A stretch of DNA of 64,000 nt from Pseudomonas sp. LD120 (GTDB lineage: Bacteria > Pseudomonadota > Gammaproteobacteria > Pseudomonadales > Pseudomonadaceae): positions 1,054,001-1,118,000 of the forward strand of contig NZ_WVHL01000003.1 in assembly GCF_009861525.1 (NCBI RefSeq), in the 5' to 3' direction. How positions within the stretch are numbered: the stretch's first letter is position 1; every line of letters begins with the position of its first letter. This document shows, in pieces, positions 42,001 to 58,682 of this stretch. The notes beneath the pieces were generated by a model. The model was not told the DNA's origin, did no database searches, and was given only the letters and a program-made list of their open reading frames with translations. The position numbers and the translations under genes are program-made.

Positions 42001-42076
42001 TGTAGGAGTCAGTTTGCCGGCGAAGCGAGCGCCGCATGTCCGGCGTGAGGGCATTCGCCGGCAAGCCGGCTCCTAA
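42001..42076. repeat. inverted pair of REP elements
   Basis: TGTAGGAGTCAGTTTGCCGG (plus unit, 42001-42025) faces TTCGCCGGCAAGCCGGCTCC (minus unit, 42054-42076) across about 28 bp. The unit matches those near 12.5 kb and 60.1 kb. It lies between the Nudix gene start and the idh terminator. Confidence 0.8.
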
Positions 42077-42089
42077 GGGCTTCAGAAGC

Positions 42090-42118
42090 ACAAACCCCGG
42101 CGCGGGGCCGGGGTTTGT
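42090..42118 (-). terminator. terminator after idh
   Basis: CAAACCCCGGC and GCCGGGGTTTG form a perfect 11-bp stem with a five-base loop. TTTGTGCTTCT continues on the minus strand; the T tract is imperfect but the stem is strong. Confidence 0.75.
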
Positions 42119-42132
42119 GTGTTCGATCGTAC

Positions 42133-44863
<2,731 letters not shown>

Positions 44864-46120
44864 ATGGGATACAAGAAGATTCAGGTTCCAGCAGTCGGCG
44901 ACAAAATCACCGTCAATGCAGACCATTCTCTCAATGTTCCTAACAACCCGATTATTCCTTTCATCGAAGGCGACGGTATTGGTGTTGATATCAGCCCGGT
45001 CATGATCAAGGTTGTCGATGCTGCGGTTAAGAAGGCTTACGGCGGCGAACGCAAGATTTCCTGGATGGAAGTGTATGCCGGGGAAAAAGCGACTCAAGTG
45101 TACGACCAGGACACCTGGCTTCCTCAGGAAACCCTGGATGCAGTAAAGGATTACGTGGTTTCCATCAAGGGCCCGCTGACCACTCCGGTCGGTGGCGGCA
45201 TCCGTTCCCTGAACGTGGCCCTGCGTCAGCAACTCGATCTCTATGTGTGCCTGCGCCCGGTGCGCTGGTTCGAAGGCGTGCCTAGCCCAGTGAAAAAGCC
45301 GGGTGATGTGGACATGACCATCTTCCGTGAAAACTCCGAAGACATTTACGCCGGTATCGAGTGGAAGGCTGGGTCGGCGGAGGCCACCAAGGTCATCAAA
45401 TTCCTTAAAGAAGAAATGGGCGTTACCAAGATCCGTTTCGACGAAAACTGCGGCATCGGCGTCAAGCCGGTATCCCTGCAGGGCACCAAGCGTCTGGCGC
45501 GCAAGGCGCTGCAATATGTCGTGGATAACGACCGTGACTCGCTGACCATCGTGCACAAAGGCAACATCATGAAGTTCACCGAAGGTGCCTTCAAAGAGTG
45601 GGCCTACGAAGTGGCGGCTGAAGAGTTCGGCGCAACCTTGCTGGACGGCGGTCCTTGGATGCAGTTCAAGAACCCGAAAACCGGCAAGAACGTCATCGTC
45701 AAGGATGCTATCGCTGACGCCATGCTTCAGCAGATCCTGCTGCGCCCTGCCGAATACGATGTGATTGCCACCCTCAACCTCAACGGTGACTACCTGTCCG
45801 ACGCCCTGGCGGCTGAAGTTGGCGGTATCGGCATCGCTCCGGGTGCCAACCTGTCTGACACCGTGGCCATGTTCGAAGCGACCCACGGTACCGCGCCCAA
45901 GTACGCCGGCAAGGACCAGGTCAACCCAGGTTCTCTGATTCTCTCTGCAGAGATGATGCTGCGTCACATGGGCTGGACCGAGGCGGCGGACCTGATCATC
46001 AAGGGCACCAACGGCGCTATCTCGGCCAAGACGGTGACCTATGACTTCGAGCGGCTGATGGATGGCGCGACGTTGCTGTCGTCGTCGGCATTTGGTGATG
46101 CACTGATCTCGCACATGTAA
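44864..46120 (+). CDS. icd: NADP-dependent isocitrate dehydrogenase, dimeric
   Basis: A 418-residue homodimeric IDH-I, converting isocitrate to 2-oxoglutarate in the TCA cycle. [13 protein letters not shown] contains Ser115, matching the serine phosphorylated by IDH kinase/phosphatase (AceK) in E. coli; this allows flux to be diverted to Ace[15 protein letters not shown] and the NADP region [19 protein letters not shown] are intact. It is divergent from idh and ends at a strong terminator. aceK is not in the window. Confidence 0.97.
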   Translation: MGYKKIQVPAVGDKITVNADHSLNVPNNPIIPFIEGDGIGVDISPVMIKVVDAAVKKAYGGERKISWMEVYAGEKATQVYDQDTWLPQETLDAVKDYVVSIKGPLTTPVGGGIRSLNVALRQQLDLYVCLRPVRWFEGVPSPVKKPGDVDMTIFRENSEDIYAGIEWKAGSAEATKVIKFLKEEMGVTKIRFDENCGIGVKPVSLQGTKRLARKALQYVVDNDRDSLTIVHKGNIMKFTEGAFKEWAYEVAAEEFGATLLDGGPWMQFKNPKTGKNVIVKDAIADAMLQQILLRPAEYDVIATLNLNGDYLSDALAAEVGGIGIAPGANLSDTVAMFEATHGTAPKYAGKDQVNPGSLILSAEMMLRHMGWTEAADLIIKGTNGAISAKTVTYDFERLMDGATLLSSSAFGDALISHM

Positions 46121-46140
46121 GCGAGTTCGGGCACAAAGCG

Positions 46141-46180
46141 AACCGGCCGATTCAATCCCTTGAGTCGGCCGGTTTTTTTA
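46141..46180 (+). terminator. terminator after icd
   Basis: AACCGGCCGA and TCGGCCGGTT form a perfect 10-bp stem with a 14-base loop, followed by a run of T residues. Confidence 0.85.
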
Positions 46181-46199
46181 TGACTGGATGTTGGGTCGA

Positions 46200-46457
46200 T
46201 CAGCTCAGGGCGCTCTCATGTTGAGTCTCGGCGCTGAGGGAGGTGTCGGGTGTTTTCAGGGCGCTGATTTTGACCGCGTGCAGGCCCTTGGGTCCCTGAA
46301 TGATCTCGAAGCTCACGGCCTGTCCGGCTTTCAAGGTCTTGTAGCCATCCATATCGATGGCTGAGTAGTGGGCAAACAGATCTTCGTTTTTGCCCTCCTC
46401 ATTAATAAAGCCGTAGCCCTTGGCATTGTTGAACCACTTGACCTTACCGCTAGCCAT
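46200..46457 (-). CDS. cspD: CspD-like cold-shock domain protein
   Basis: An 85-residue cold-shock protein. RNP1 is KGYGFI (13-18), followed by RNP2-like DLFAHYSAI; a tail of about 18 residues extends beyond the 67-residue CSD fold, as in CspD-type proteins that inhibit DNA replication in stationary phase. The start is decided by AGAGGG upstream: ATG 46457 is at good spacing, while ATG 46463 would be only two bases from it. It is divergent from clpS, the usual arrangement in gamma-proteobacteria. Confidence 0.9.
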   Translation of the reverse strand: MASGKVKWFNNAKGYGFINEEGKNEDLFAHYSAIDMDGYKTLKAGQAVSFEIIQGPKGLHAVKISALKTPDTSLSAETQHESALS

Positions 46458-46681
46458 ACTCATATCCCTCTGCAACAGACTCCATCACTGGAGTATCATC
46501 CAGTTCATCCGCCGCCAAGCTTGGTAAAAAGGTTGACGCCGCGGACGTTTATTACCCAATGTGGGCCCTATTGGTTGTAACACCGTTTTGCCGATAGTCA
46601 AGGTGACCCGGCGGTCGGAGTTGAATTCCATCCAGGGCGCCCCCACCACTGCATTTGCACAACTGACGAACCTTTCTTTCC

Positions 46682-47044
46682 ATGCATGCAATCAGCCAGA
46701 TTCGACTAACATTCAATCAGGATCGCCCGGACTTGCACGACGACGATTCCGCTGGCTTGGCTGTACAGGAAGCTAAGCCTGCGTTACAGGCGCCGCCGAT
46801 GTACAAGGTGGTTTTGTTCAACGATGACTACACCCCGATGGATTTCGTCGTCGAAGTGCTCGAGATGTTTTTTAACCTGAATCGCGAGCTGGCGACCAAG
46901 GTCATGCTGGCCGTCCATACCGAAGGGCGGGCAGTGTGTGGATTGTTTACCCGCGACATCGCCGAGACCAAGGCCATGCAGGTCAACCAGTACGCCCGTG
47001 AAAGCCAGCATCCGCTACTCTGTGAAATCGAGAAGGACGGTTAA
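46682..47044 (+). CDS. clpS: ClpS, ClpA adaptor for N-degron substrates
   Basis: A 120-residue adaptor that recognises N-terminal Leu, Phe, Trp and Tyr and delivers such proteins to ClpAP. The N-degron pocket is visible as [18 protein letters not shown] and the opposite wall as [10 protein letters not shown]. The flexible N-terminus needed for transfer to ClpA is about 35 residues. It lies 29 bp before clpA. With aat and bpt 3 kb further on, it completes an N-degron pathway. Confidence 0.95.
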   Translation: MHAISQIRLTFNQDRPDLHDDDSAGLAVQEAKPALQAPPMYKVVLFNDDYTPMDFVVEVLEMFFNLNRELATKVMLAVHTEGRAVCGLFTRDIAETKAMQVNQYARESQHPLLCEIEKDG

Positions 47045-47073
47045 CGCCGACCACTTGGGTATGAGGTGAAGCT

Positions 47074-49344
47074 ATGTTAAACCGCGAGCTCGAAGTCACC
47101 CTCAATCTCGCCTTCAAGGAGGCCCGTTCGAAGCGTCATGAGTTCATGACCGTCGAGCATCTCCTGCTGGCTCTTTTGGATAATGAGGCCGCCGCCACTG
47201 TTTTACGTGCCTGCGGAGCCAACCTCGACAAACTCAAGCATGATCTGCAGGAGTTCATCGACTCCACCACGCCATTGATTCCTGTACACGATGAGGATCG
47301 CGAGACTCAGCCTACTCTGGGGTTTCAGCGTGTATTGCAACGTGCTGTCTTTCATGTACAGAGCTCGGGCAAGCGCGAGGTCACCGGTGCCAATGTGCTG
47401 GTGGCAATCTTCAGTGAGCAAGAGAGCCAGGCGGTGTTTCTGCTGAAGCAGCAGAGTGTTGCCCGTATCGACGTGGTCAATTACATCGCTCATGGCATCT
47501 CCAAGGTGCCTGGGCATGGTGATCACTCTGAAGGTGAGCAGGATATGCAGGACGAGGAAGGTGGCGAGTCGTCTTCTTCGAGCAATCCGCTGGATGCCTA
47601 TGCCAGTAATCTCAATGAGCTGGCCCGTCAAGGGCGGATTGATCCGCTGGTCGGTCGCGAGCAGGAGGTCGAGCGCGTTGCGCAGATCCTCGCTCGTCGA
47701 CGTAAGAACAATCCGTTGTTGGTGGGTGAGGCGGGTGTGGGTAAGACTGCGATTGCCGAAGGGTTGGCCAAGCGCATTGTCGACAATCAAGTGCCTGATC
47801 TACTGAACAACAGTGTTGTCTACTCCTTGGATCTTGGGGCGCTGCTCGCGGGTACCAAGTATCGCGGCGACTTCGAGAAGCGTTTCAAGGCGTTGCTGGG
47901 CGAGTTGAAGAAGCGTCCCCAGGCGATTCTGTTCATTGACGAGATTCATACCATCATCGGTGCCGGTGCGGCTTCCGGTGGGGTAATGGATGCCTCGAAT
48001 CTGCTCAAGCCGCTGCTGTCCTCAGGTGATATCCGTTGCATCGGTTCGACCACCTTCCAGGAATTCCGTGGAATCTTCGAGAAGGACCGGGCCCTGGCTC
48101 GGCGCTTCCAGAAGGTCGATGTGTCCGAGCCTTCGGTTGAGGACACCATCGGCATCCTGCGAGGTCTCAAAGGTCGTTTCGAGCAGCATCACAGCATCGA
48201 ATACAGCGATGAAGCCCTGCGTGCCGCGGCTGAATTGGCCTCGCGCTATATCAATGACCGGCATATGCCGGACAAGGCCATCGACGTCATCGACGAGGCG
48301 GGTGCCTACCAGCGTCTACAGCCGGCCGAGAAGCGCGTGAAGCGCATTGAGGTGGCTCAGGTTGAAGACATCGTGGCGAAAATTGCCCGCATTCCGCCAA
48401 AACATGTCACCAGTTCCGATAAAGAGCTGCTACGCAACCTTGAGCGTGATCTCAAGCTGACGGTGTTTGGTCAGGATGCGGCGATCGATTCGTTGTCTAC
48501 TGCGATCAAGCTGTCCCGTGCGGGGCTGAAGTCGCCGGACAAGCCGGTGGGTTCGTTCCTGTTCGCCGGACCTACCGGTGTCGGCAAGACCGAAGCAGCT
48601 CGGCAGTTGGCCAAGGCCATGGGGATCGAGCTGGTGCGCTTCGATATGTCTGAGTACATGGAGCGGCACACCGTATCGCGCTTGATTGGTGCGCCTCCCG
48701 GCTATGTCGGTTTCGACCAGGGTGGCTTGCTGACTGAGGCGATCACCAAGCAGCCGCATTGCGTATTGCTGCTTGATGAAATCGAGAAGGCGCATCCGGA
48801 AGTCTTCAACCTGCTGCTGCAGGTGATGGATCACGGCACCCTCACCGACAACAACGGGCGCAAGGCGGATTTCCGCAATGTGATCGTCATCATGACCACC
48901 AACGCAGGCGCTGAAACCGCGGCGCGAGCGTCCATTGGTTTTACTCATCAGGATCACTCTACCGATGCCATGGAAGTGATCAAGAAGAGCTTCACGCCGG
49001 AGTTCCGCAACCGTCTGGACACTATTATCCAGTTCGGTCGCCTGAGTCACGAAGTGATCAAGAGCGTGGTGGACAAGTTTCTTACCGAGCTTCAAGCGCA
49101 GTTGGAAGACAAGCGCGTGCAGCTGGAAGTGACCGATGCCGCTCGCAGTTGGCTGGCCGCCGGTGGTTACGATGTGACGATGGGCGCGCGCCCGATGGCG
49201 CGTTTGATTCAGGACAAGATCAAGCGTCCCTTGGCCGAGGAGATCCTGTTTGGCGAATTGTCCGATCATGGCGGTGTGGTACACATCGACATCAAGGATG
49301 GCGAGTTGACCTTCGATTTCGAGACCACGGCGGAAATGGCTTGA
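47074..49344 (+). CDS. clpA: ATP-dependent Clp protease ATPase subunit ClpA
   Basis: An AAA+ unfoldase of 756 residues that feeds substrates to ClpP. It has an N-terminal Clp repeat domain (1-145) that docks ClpS, an acidic linker, D1 with Walker A GEAGVGKT (Lys224) and [10 protein letters not shown], and D2 with GPTGVGKT (Lys505) and [15 protein letters not shown]. There is no ClpB-type middle coiled coil, which supports ClpA. It is in an operon with clpS. clpP is not in the window. Confidence 0.97.
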   Translation: MLNRELEVTLNLAFKEARSKRHEFMTVEHLLLALLDNEAAATVLRACGANLDKLKHDLQEFIDSTTPLIPVHDEDRETQPTLGFQRVLQRAVFHVQSSGKREVTGANVLVAIFSEQESQAVFLLKQQSVARIDVVNYIAHGISKVPGHGDHSEGEQDMQDEEGGESSSSSNPLDAYASNLNELARQGRIDPLVGREQEVERVAQILARRRKNNPLLVGEAGVGKTAIAEGLAKRIVDNQVPDLLNNSVVYSLDLGALLAGTKYRGDFEKRFKALLGELKKRPQAILFIDEIHTIIGAGAASGGVMDASNLLKPLLSSGDIRCIGSTTFQEFRGIFEKDRALARRFQKVDVSEPSVEDTIGILRGLKGRFEQHHSIEYSDEALRAAAELASRYINDRHMPDKAIDVIDEAGAYQRLQPAEKRVKRIEVAQVEDIVAKIARIPPKHVTSSDKELLRNLERDLKLTVFGQDAAIDSLSTAIKLSRAGLKSPDKPVGSFLFAGPTGVGKTEAARQLAKAMGIELVRFDMSEYMERHTVSRLIGAPPGYVGFDQGGLLTEAITKQPHCVLLLDEIEKAHPEVFNLLLQVMDHGTLTDNNGRKADFRNVIVIMTTNAGAETAARASIGFTHQDHSTDAMEVIKKSFTPEFRNRLDTIIQFGRLSHEVIKSVVDKFLTELQAQLEDKRVQLEVTDAARSWLAAGGYDVTMGARPMARLIQDKIKRPLAEEILFGELSDHGGVVHIDIKDGELTFDFETTAEMA

Positions 49345-49369
49345 TGATCGCGTAACGCAGCAGTACCGA

Positions 49370-49393
49370 CAAAGGCACCGGAGGGTGCCTTTG
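49370..49393 (+). terminator. hairpin after clpA
   Basis: CAAAGGCACC, loop GGAG, GGTGCCTTTG. The stem is perfect but the following bases are TACTATC, so it may be a weak terminator backed up by the one at 49432. Confidence 0.6.
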
Positions 49394-49431
49394 TACTATC
49401 TGGGACTTAAAATTTTTTTTGCAGACGAACA

Positions 49432-49458
49432 AAAACGCCCGGCATAACCGGGCGTTTT
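49432..49458. terminator. bidirectional terminator between clpA and infA
   Basis: AAAACGCCCGG, loop CATAA, CCGGGCGTTTT; A and T runs on both sides allow it to end convergent clpA and infA transcripts. Confidence 0.85.
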
Positions 49459-49470
49459 GTATTGACTTGC

Positions 49471-49689
49471 TTAGCGAGCGCGGTAGGTGATGCGCCCTTT
49501 GCTCAAGTCATAGGGCGTCAGCTCGACGCGCACTTTGTCACCGGTAAGAATACGAATGTAGTTCTTGCGCATCTTGCCGGAAATATGCGCGGTTACGACG
49601 TGCCCATTTTCCAACTCCACACGAAACATGGTGTTGGGCAGGGTGTCGACGACAGTGCCTTCCATTTCGAAGCTGTCTTCTTTCGACAT
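49471..49689 (-). CDS. infA: translation initiation factor IF-1
   Basis: A 72-residue single S1/OB-fold protein that binds the ribosomal A site during initiation. The sequence [19 protein letters not shown] begins it and [20 protein letters not shown] ends it, a close match to the family. It is convergent with clpA and downstream of bpt, about 100 bp away. The frame extends 22 codons upstream without family support, so ATG 49689 is used. Confidence 0.97.
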
Positions 49690-49789
49690 GCAGTAAAGCC
49701 CTCGGTATCCAATGAATGGCCCGGTGCAACTGCGCCAGGCAAAAGCGGCGTGCATTGTGCCCGAAAAGTGACGTTTAAGCCAAGACCTT

Positions 49790-50497
49790 CTAGTTGAGCA
49801 TCACCCATCGCTGGTTAATCAGCAGCTCTATGGGGCGATATTGGGTCTTGTAGTTCATTTTTTTGCAGTTTTTGATCCAGTAGCCAAGGTATACCGCGTC
49901 CAGGCCCTGGCGCAGGGTTTCGCCGATTTGCCAAAGAATTGCATAGCGTCCCAGGCTGCGGCGTTCTTCGTCGGGTTCATAGAAGGTGTACACCGCCGAA
50001 ACGCCGTTCGGCAGCAGGTCGGTAACGGCCACGGCCAGCAAGCGCCCATCCAGGCGGAATTCGTAGAAGCGGGAAAACGGCAGGTCGCGCACCAGAAAGG
50101 TCGAAAACTGGTCGCGGCTGGGGGGGAACATATCGCCGTCAGCGTGGCGTTGCTCAATGTAGCGTTGGTAGAGCTCGAAATACTCTTCGCTGAACCCCGG
50201 CTTGGCCGCTTGTACGCTGAGGTCGCTGTTGCGCTTGAGAATGCGTTTTTGCTGACGGTTGGGCAGGAACTGCGCTACAGGAATGCGCGCTGGCACGCAG
50301 GCGTTGCAGTTCTGGCAGTGGGGGCGGTACAGATGGTCGCCGCTGCGGCGAAAGCCCATTTCCGACAGGTCCGCGTACACATGCACGTCCATGGGCTGGC
50401 TGGGATCGAGGAACAAGGTGGTGGCCTGTTCGTCGGGCAGGTAGCTGCAGGAGTGGGGTTGAGTGGCATAAAACTTCAGACGCGCCAACTCGGTCAT
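49790..50497 (-). CDS. bpt: aspartate/glutamate leucyltransferase
   Basis: Transfers Leu from Leu-tRNA to N-terminal Asp or Glu, making an N-degron. The 235 residues include the N-terminal [13 protein letters not shown] with Cys17, the [14 protein letters not shown] motif, and the ATE C-terminal domain with [15 protein letters not shown]. It is related to eukaryotic arginyltransferase, and older annotations call it ate. It is upstream of infA and follows aat after a 58-bp gap. It works with aat, clpS and clpA. Confidence 0.93.
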
Positions 50498-50555
50498 GAG
50501 TCAACCCTCGGAATAAGCTTTGAAATTAAGTGTAAGCCACAGCCGTAAAACCCGC

Positions 50556-51236
50556 CTAGGAAACCCATATGGCGCGGCTCGGCTGATCCAGGTGATGCGT
50601 AAGGTAGCCAGCAAACTCTGGTCGGGAAATGGAGCGCGCACCCAAGCTGTGCAGATGCTCGGTAGGCATCTGGCAGTCGATCAATACAAATCCCCACGCC
50701 TTCAGATGCTGTACCAGGGTGGCGAATCCGAATTTCGAGGCGTTGTCGGCACGGCTGAACATCGATTCGCCAAAAAACAGTTGGCCCATGGCCAGGCCGT
50801 ACAGCCCTCCCACCAACATGCCTTGATCCCAGACTTCAACCGAATGGGCATAGCCGCGCTGGTGCAATTGCAAATAGGCCTGTTGCATCGCCTCGCTGAT
50901 CCAGGTGCCGTCGGCATAAGCCCGAGGTGCTGCGCAGGCACTGATGACCGCAGCGAAGTCCTGGTCGAACGTCACTTGATAGCGCTCTTTGCGCAGCAGC
51001 TTGCCCAGGCTGCGGGAGACATGCAGCTCGTCCGGCAGTAGCACGGTGCGTGGGTCGGGGGACCACCAGAGGATCGGTTGACCCTCGGAAAACCAAGGGA
51101 AGCAGCCATGACGATAGGCCTGAATCAGGCGATCGGCGGACAGATCACCGCCTGCAGCCAGCAGCCCGTTGGGCTCGCGCATGGCCTTTTCCAATGGGGG
51201 GAAATCAAGCTTGTTGCGTTGTAACCAGGTCAGCAT
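50556..51236 (-). CDS. aat: leucyl/phenylalanyl-tRNA-protein transferase
   Basis: Adds Leu or Phe to N-terminal Lys, Arg or Met, producing a ClpS substrate. In 226 residues the family markers are [40 protein letters not shown] and the GNAT-like body with [22 protein letters not shown] 51236 starts [15 protein letters not shown]; the longer frame is rejected. It precedes bpt on the same strand and follows trxB, as in many gamma-proteobacteria. Confidence 0.95.
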   Translation of the reverse strand: MLTWLQRNKLDFPPLEKAMREPNGLLAAGGDLSADRLIQAYRHGCFPWFSEGQPILWWSPDPRTVLLPDELHVSRSLGKLLRKERYQVTFDQDFAAVISACAAPRAYADGTWISEAMQQAYLQLHQRGYAHSVEVWDQGMLVGGLYGLAMGQLFFGESMFSRADNASKFGFATLVQHLKAWGFVLIDCQMPTEHLHSLGARSISRPEFAGYLTHHLDQPSRAIWVS

Positions 51237-51308
51237 GGCATCCAGACTTACGGCAGGGGAGGGCGGTGGCGGGCCAATGATGGCCCGCCACAAGCCTAGG
51301 GCGTGGGC

Positions 51309-52268
<960 letters not shown>

Positions 52269-52302
52269 TCATAAGCCTTTGTCACAAAAGAGAATGCATG
52301 CT

Positions 52303-52332
52303 CCAATTGAACAGTGCGTATTACGCAATTGG
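52303..52332. promoter_or_regulatory. overlapping inverted repeats between trxB and ftsK
   Basis: CCAATTG (52303-52309) and CAATTGG (52326-52332) form a perfect inverted repeat; inside it TGCGTA-T-TACGCA (52315-52327) is a second palindrome. It lies 44-73 bases upstream of the trxB start. It could be an operator; no known family site is recognised. Confidence 0.4.
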
Positions 52333-52554
52333 CTATGCTTAACAGACTGTTCTGACGTGGCACGGTGTGAACAAACCCGTACAATACGACGATGTACCAG
52401 GCTTATTCAGAATTGCACCGTTTCAGAAGCAAGGGGCAGAGTGTTAAAAGTAGCCCCAGTTACGCCGGTCAACTTTATTTACCTGCTCGGTTTGAGCAAT
52501 ATCTTGTAGTCAATCACCCGTTGGACGCGCTTATGGCGCAGGAAAAGACGCGTT

Positions 52555-54963
52555 TTGAAGAAATCCACCGCAACACCTAAACCTGTTGTTCCGCTCTGGC
52601 GTCAACAATTGCACTACCGGCTCAAGGAAGGTGCGTTGATCGCCATTGGAGCCCTGTGTCTGTTCTTGATGATGGCACTTCTGACCTACGGTAAAGATGA
52701 TCCGGGTTGGAGTCATAACAGCAAGATTGAAGATGTGCAGAACTTCGGTGGCCCTGCGGGCTCTTACAGCGCCGATATCCTGTTTATGGTGTTGGGTTAC
52801 TTCGCTTATATCTTCCCCTTGCTGTTGGCGATCAAGACTTACCAGATCTTCCGTCAGCGCCATGAACCCTGGCAGTGGAGCGGCTGGCTGTTTTCCTGGC
52901 GGCTGATCGGCCTGGTGTTTTTGGTGTTGTCTGGCGCGGCCTTGGCGCACATCCATTTTCATGCGGCCACGGGCCTGCCCGCCGGTGCCGGTGGGGCGCT
53001 GGGAGAAAGCCTGGGCGATTTGGCCAAAAACGCCTTGAACGTCCAGGGCAGCACCCTGATGTTCATTGCGTTGTTCCTGTTCGGTCTGACGGTGTTCACC
53101 GACCTGTCATGGTTCAAGGTGATGGACGTCACCGGCAAGATTACCCTCGATCTGTTCGAGCTGTTCCAAGGCGCGGCTAACCGTTGGTGGGATGCTCGCG
53201 TTGAGCGCAAACAGTTGGTAGCGCAACTGCGGGAGGTGGATGCGCGGGTCGATGAGGTGGTAGCTCCGAGCGTTGTCGACAAGCGTGAGCAGGCCAAGGC
53301 CAAGGAGCGCCTTATCGAACGTGAGCAAGCGTTGAGCAAACACATGTCCGAGCGCGAAAAGCAGGTGCCGCCAGTGATCACGCCGGTGGCCACCAAGCCT
53401 CCAGAACCAAGCAAGCGGGTGCAGAAAGAGAAACAGGCGCCGCTGTTTGTCGACAGCGCGGTAGAAGGCACTTTGCCGCCGATTTCGATCCTCGACCCGG
53501 CCGAAAAGAAGCAACTCAATTATTCCCCCGAGTCCTTGGCGGCCATCGGCCACTTGTTGGAAATCAAACTCAAGGAATTCGGCGTCGAAGTGACGGTGGA
53601 TTCGATTCATCCGGGCCCGGTGATTACCCGTTACGAAATCCAGCCAGCGGCGGGGGTCAAGGTCAGTCGTATCGCCAACCTGGCCAAGGACCTGGCCCGT
53701 TCCCTGGCCGTGACCAGCGTGCGGGTGGTGGAAGTGATTCCCGGCAAGACCACCGTGGGTATCGAGATTCCCAACGAAGACCGGCAGATCGTGCGCTTCT
53801 CCGAAGTGCTCTCGACCCCGGAATACGACAACTTCAAATCCCCGGTCACTCTGGCCCTGGGGCACGATATCGGCGGTAAGCCGATCATCACCGACCTGGC
53901 GAAAATGCCTCACCTGCTGGTGGCCGGTACCACCGGTTCCGGTAAATCGGTGGGGGTCAACGCGATGATCCTGTCGATCCTGTTCAAGTCCGGCCCGGAA
54001 GACGCCAAGCTGATCATGATCGACCCGAAGATGCTTGAACTGTCGATCTACGAAGGCATTCCGCACTTGCTGTGCCCGGTGGTCACCGACATGAAGGACG
54101 CGGCCAACGCTCTGCGTTGGAGCGTGGCTGAGATGGAGCGGCGCTACAAACTCATGGCCAAGATGGGCGTGCGCAACCTCTCGGGCTTCAACGCCAAGGT
54201 CAAGGAAGCCATCGACGCCGGCACACCGCTGGCCGATCCGCTGTACAACCGCGAAAGCATCCACGACGAAGCACCGCTGCTGGCCAAGTTACCGACCATC
54301 GTGGTGGTGGTAGACGAATTCGCCGACATGATGATGATCGTCGGCAAGAAGGTCGAAGAGCTGATCGCCCGTATCGCCCAGAAGGCCCGGGCCGCCGGTA
54401 TCCACCTGATCCTCGCGACCCAGCGGCCGTCGGTGGATGTGATCACCGGCCTGATCAAGGCCAACATCCCGACCCGCATGGCATTCCAGGTGTCGAGCAA
54501 GATCGACTCGCGGACCATCATCGACCAGGGTGGCGCCGAACAACTGCTGGGGCACGGTGACATGCTCTACATGCCGCCGGGCACCAGCCTGCCGATCCGC
54601 GTCCACGGCGCCTTCGTCTCCGACGATGAAGTGCACCGCGTGGTGGAGGCCTGGAAACTGCGCGGCGCGCCGGAATACAACGACGACATCCTCAACGGTG
54701 TCGAAGAGGCGGGCAGTGGTTTTGAGGGCAGCAGTGGCGGCGGTGACGGCGATGACCCGGAAGCCGATGCGCTGTACGACGAAGCCGTGCAGTTTGTCCT
54801 GGAAAGCCGCCGGGCCTCGATTTCGGCGGTACAGCGCAAACTGAAGATTGGCTACAACCGCGCCGCCCGGATGATTGAGGCCATGGAAATGGCCGGGGTG
54901 GTGACGGCAATGAACACCAACGGCTCCCGCGAAGTGCTGGCGCCGGGTCCGGTGCGCGACTGA
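52555..54963 (+). CDS. ftsK: DNA translocase FtsK
   Basis: An 802-residue septum-associated motor that pumps the chromosome termini and activates XerCD/dif. It has four membrane helices within about 25-185 and a short charged linker of about 120 residues (shorter than in E. coli). The motor has Walker [10 protein letters not shown] (Lys464) and Walker [12 protein letters not shown] (Asp586, Glu587), and the C-terminal gamma winged helix (about 740-795) reads KOPS. The start is TTG at 52555 with AGGA eleven bases upstream, giving [18 protein letters not shown]. lolA follows. Confidence 0.95.
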   Translation: MKKSTATPKPVVPLWRQQLHYRLKEGALIAIGALCLFLMMALLTYGKDDPGWSHNSKIEDVQNFGGPAGSYSADILFMVLGYFAYIFPLLLAIKTYQIFRQRHEPWQWSGWLFSWRLIGLVFLVLSGAALAHIHFHAATGLPAGAGGALGESLGDLAKNALNVQGSTLMFIALFLFGLTVFTDLSWFKVMDVTGKITLDLFELFQGAANRWWDARVERKQLVAQLREVDARVDEVVAPSVVDKREQAKAKERLIEREQALSKHMSEREKQVPPVITPVATKPPEPSKRVQKEKQAPLFVDSAVEGTLPPISILDPAEKKQLNYSPESLAAIGHLLEIKLKEFGVEVTVDSIHPGPVITRYEIQPAAGVKVSRIANLAKDLARSLAVTSVRVVEVIPGKTTVGIEIPNEDRQIVRFSEVLSTPEYDNFKSPVTLALGHDIGGKPIITDLAKMPHLLVAGTTGSGKSVGVNAMILSILFKSGPEDAKLIMIDPKMLELSIYEGIPHLLCPVVTDMKDAANALRWSVAEMERRYKLMAKMGVRNLSGFNAKVKEAIDAGTPLADPLYNRESIHDEAPLLAKLPTIVVVVDEFADMMMIVGKKVEELIARIAQKARAAGIHLILATQRPSVDVITGLIKANIPTRMAFQVSSKIDSRTIIDQGGAEQLLGHGDMLYMPPGTSLPIRVHGAFVSDDEVHRVVEAWKLRGAPEYNDDILNGVEEAGSGFEGSSGGGDGDDPEADALYDEAVQFVLESRRASISAVQRKLKIGYNRAARMIEAMEMAGVVTAMNTNGSREVLAPGPVRD

Positions 54964-55031
54964 TGCTTGTTTCGATATCAGCGGCGTGAGGTCACGCCGC
55001 TCGTACATCCATCCAATTTATGAGGAATTCC

Positions 55032-55655
55032 ATGCGCCTGATTCGCATGTTGCTGCTGCCGGTACTGGCTGTGACCACCTTGTCCGCCCACGCCGATCCC
55101 AAAGACGCGGCGCGCCTGACCCAGCTGCTGGAAAAGTCCCAGACCCTGACCGCGCGTTTTTCCCAACTGACCCTCGACGGCAGCGGCACTCAGTTGCAGG
55201 AAACCGCGGGCGAGATGTCCCTGAAGCGTCCAGGTCTGTTCTACTGGCACACCGACGCGCCGCAAGAGCAACTGATGGTTTCCGATGGCCAGAAAGTCTC
55301 GCTGTGGGACCCGGACCTGGAGCAGGTGACCATCAAGAAGCTCGATCAGCGCCTGACCCAGACTCCAGCCTTGCTGCTGTCCGGTGACGTGTCGAAGATC
55401 AGCGAAAGCTTCGACATCACCTCTAAGGAAGCCGGTGGCGTGATGGACTTCACCCTCAAGCCGAAAACCCGCGATACCTTGTTCGACAGCCTGCGCTTGT
55501 CGTTCCGTAACGGCATGATCAACGACATGCAGTTGATTGACAGCGTTGGTCAGCGCACCAATATCCTGTTCACCGGGGTCAAGGCCAACGAAGCGATCCC
55601 AGCGTCCAAGTTCAAGTTCGACATCCCCAAGGGTGCCGATGTGATCCAAGAGTAA
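55032..55655 (+). CDS. lolA: outer-membrane lipoprotein carrier protein LolA
   Basis: Periplasmic chaperone that ferries lipoproteins from LolCDE to LolB. 207 residues with a signal peptide (cleavage after SAHA at 21) and the LolA beta-sandwich: [32 protein letters not shown], and a C-terminal [20 protein letters not shown] 55032 has GAGGA five bases upstream; the in-frame ATG at 55020 would place that site inside the gene. ftsK-lolA-rarA is a common gamma-proteobacterial order. Confidence 0.95.
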   Translation: MRLIRMLLLPVLAVTTLSAHADPKDAARLTQLLEKSQTLTARFSQLTLDGSGTQLQETAGEMSLKRPGLFYWHTDAPQEQLMVSDGQKVSLWDPDLEQVTIKKLDQRLTQTPALLLSGDVSKISESFDITSKEAGGVMDFTLKPKTRDTLFDSLRLSFRNGMINDMQLIDSVGQRTNILFTGVKANEAIPASKFKFDIPKGADVIQE

Positions 55656-55688
55656 GCAGCCGCAACCGCAAGGTGTCGAAGGTAGTCC

Positions 55689-57010
55689 ATGGACCTGTTT
55701 CGTAGTGCCCCGATCGCCCAGCCACTGGCCGCACGCTTGCGTGCCACCAACCTGGACGAGTACGTCGGCCAGCAGCACCTGCTGGCCCGGGGCAAGCCGC
55801 TGCGCGAAGCCTTGGAGCAGGGTGCCCTGCATTCGATGATCTTCTGGGGCCCGCCGGGAGTGGGCAAAACCACCCTGGCACGACTGTTGGCCGAAGTCTC
55901 GGACGCTCACTTCGAAACCGTCTCGGCGGTGTTGGCCGGGGTCAAGGAGATCCGCCAGGCGGTGGAGATCGCCAAGCAACAGGCCGGTCAATACGGTCGG
56001 CGGACTATCCTCTTCGTCGACGAAGTGCATCGCTTCAACAAGTCGCAGCAGGATGCCTTCCTGCCCTATGTGGAAGACGGCACCCTGATCTTTATCGGCG
56101 CCACCACGGAAAACCCGTCTTTCGAACTCAATAACGCCTTGCTCTCCCGAGCACGGGTGTATGTGCTCAAAAGCCTGGATGAAGCGGCCCTGGGCACCCT
56201 GGTACAGCGCGCGCTGACTGAAGAGCGAGGACTGGGCAAGCGCCAGTTGAGCCTGAGCGATGAAGGCTTCCAGGTGCTGCTGTCGGCGGCCGATGGCGAT
56301 GGCCGGCGCATGCTCAACCTGCTGGAAAACGCCTCGGACCTGGCGGAAGACGGCGGCGAGATCGGCGTTGATCTGTTGCAAAGCCTGCTGGGGGATACCC
56401 GTCGGCGTTTCGACAAGGGCGGCGAGGCGTTCTACGACCAGATTTCCGCGCTGCATAAATCTGTGCGCGGCTCCAACCCCGACGGCGCCCTGTATTGGTT
56501 TGCACGCATGCTCGACGGCGGCTGCGACCCGCTGTACCTGGCCCGGCGCGTGGTGCGCATGGCCAGCGAAGACATCGGCAACGCCGATCCGCGAGCCCTG
56601 AGCCTGTGCCTGGCGGCTTGGGATGTACAGGAGCGCCTGGGCAGCCCCGAAGGCGAACTGGCAGTGGCCCAGGCCATCACCTACCTGGCCTGCGCGCCGA
56701 AAAGCAATGCCGTGTACATGGGCTTCAAGGCTGCGATGCGCGCCGCTGCCGAGCACGGTTCCCTGGAAGTGCCGATCCATCTGCGCAATGCCCCGACCAA
56801 GCTGATGAAACAGTTGGGCTATGGCGATGAATACCGTTACGCCCATGACGAGCCGGATGCCTACGCCGCCGGTGAAGACTACTTTCCCGAAGAGCTCGAA
56901 CCCCTGTCCCTCTATCAGCCGGTGCCCCGTGGCCTGGAACTGAAGATCGGCGAAAAACTCAAGCACTTGGCGGCTCTGGACCGGGCCAGCCCCCAGCAGC
57001 GGAGAAAACC

Positions 57011-57014
<4 letters not shown>
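55689..57014 (+). CDS. rarA: replication-associated recombination protein A
   Basis: AAA+ ATPase of the RarA/MgsA/WRNIP1 family, acting at stalled forks. 441 residues: Walker [16 protein letters not shown] (Lys60), Walker [15 protein letters not shown] (Asp111, Glu112), [19 protein letters not shown] sensor region, then the tetramerisation domain with [20 protein letters not shown]. It follows lolA by 33 bp and its last codons overlap the crcB start. Confidence 0.95.
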
Positions 57015-58682
<1,668 letters not shown>

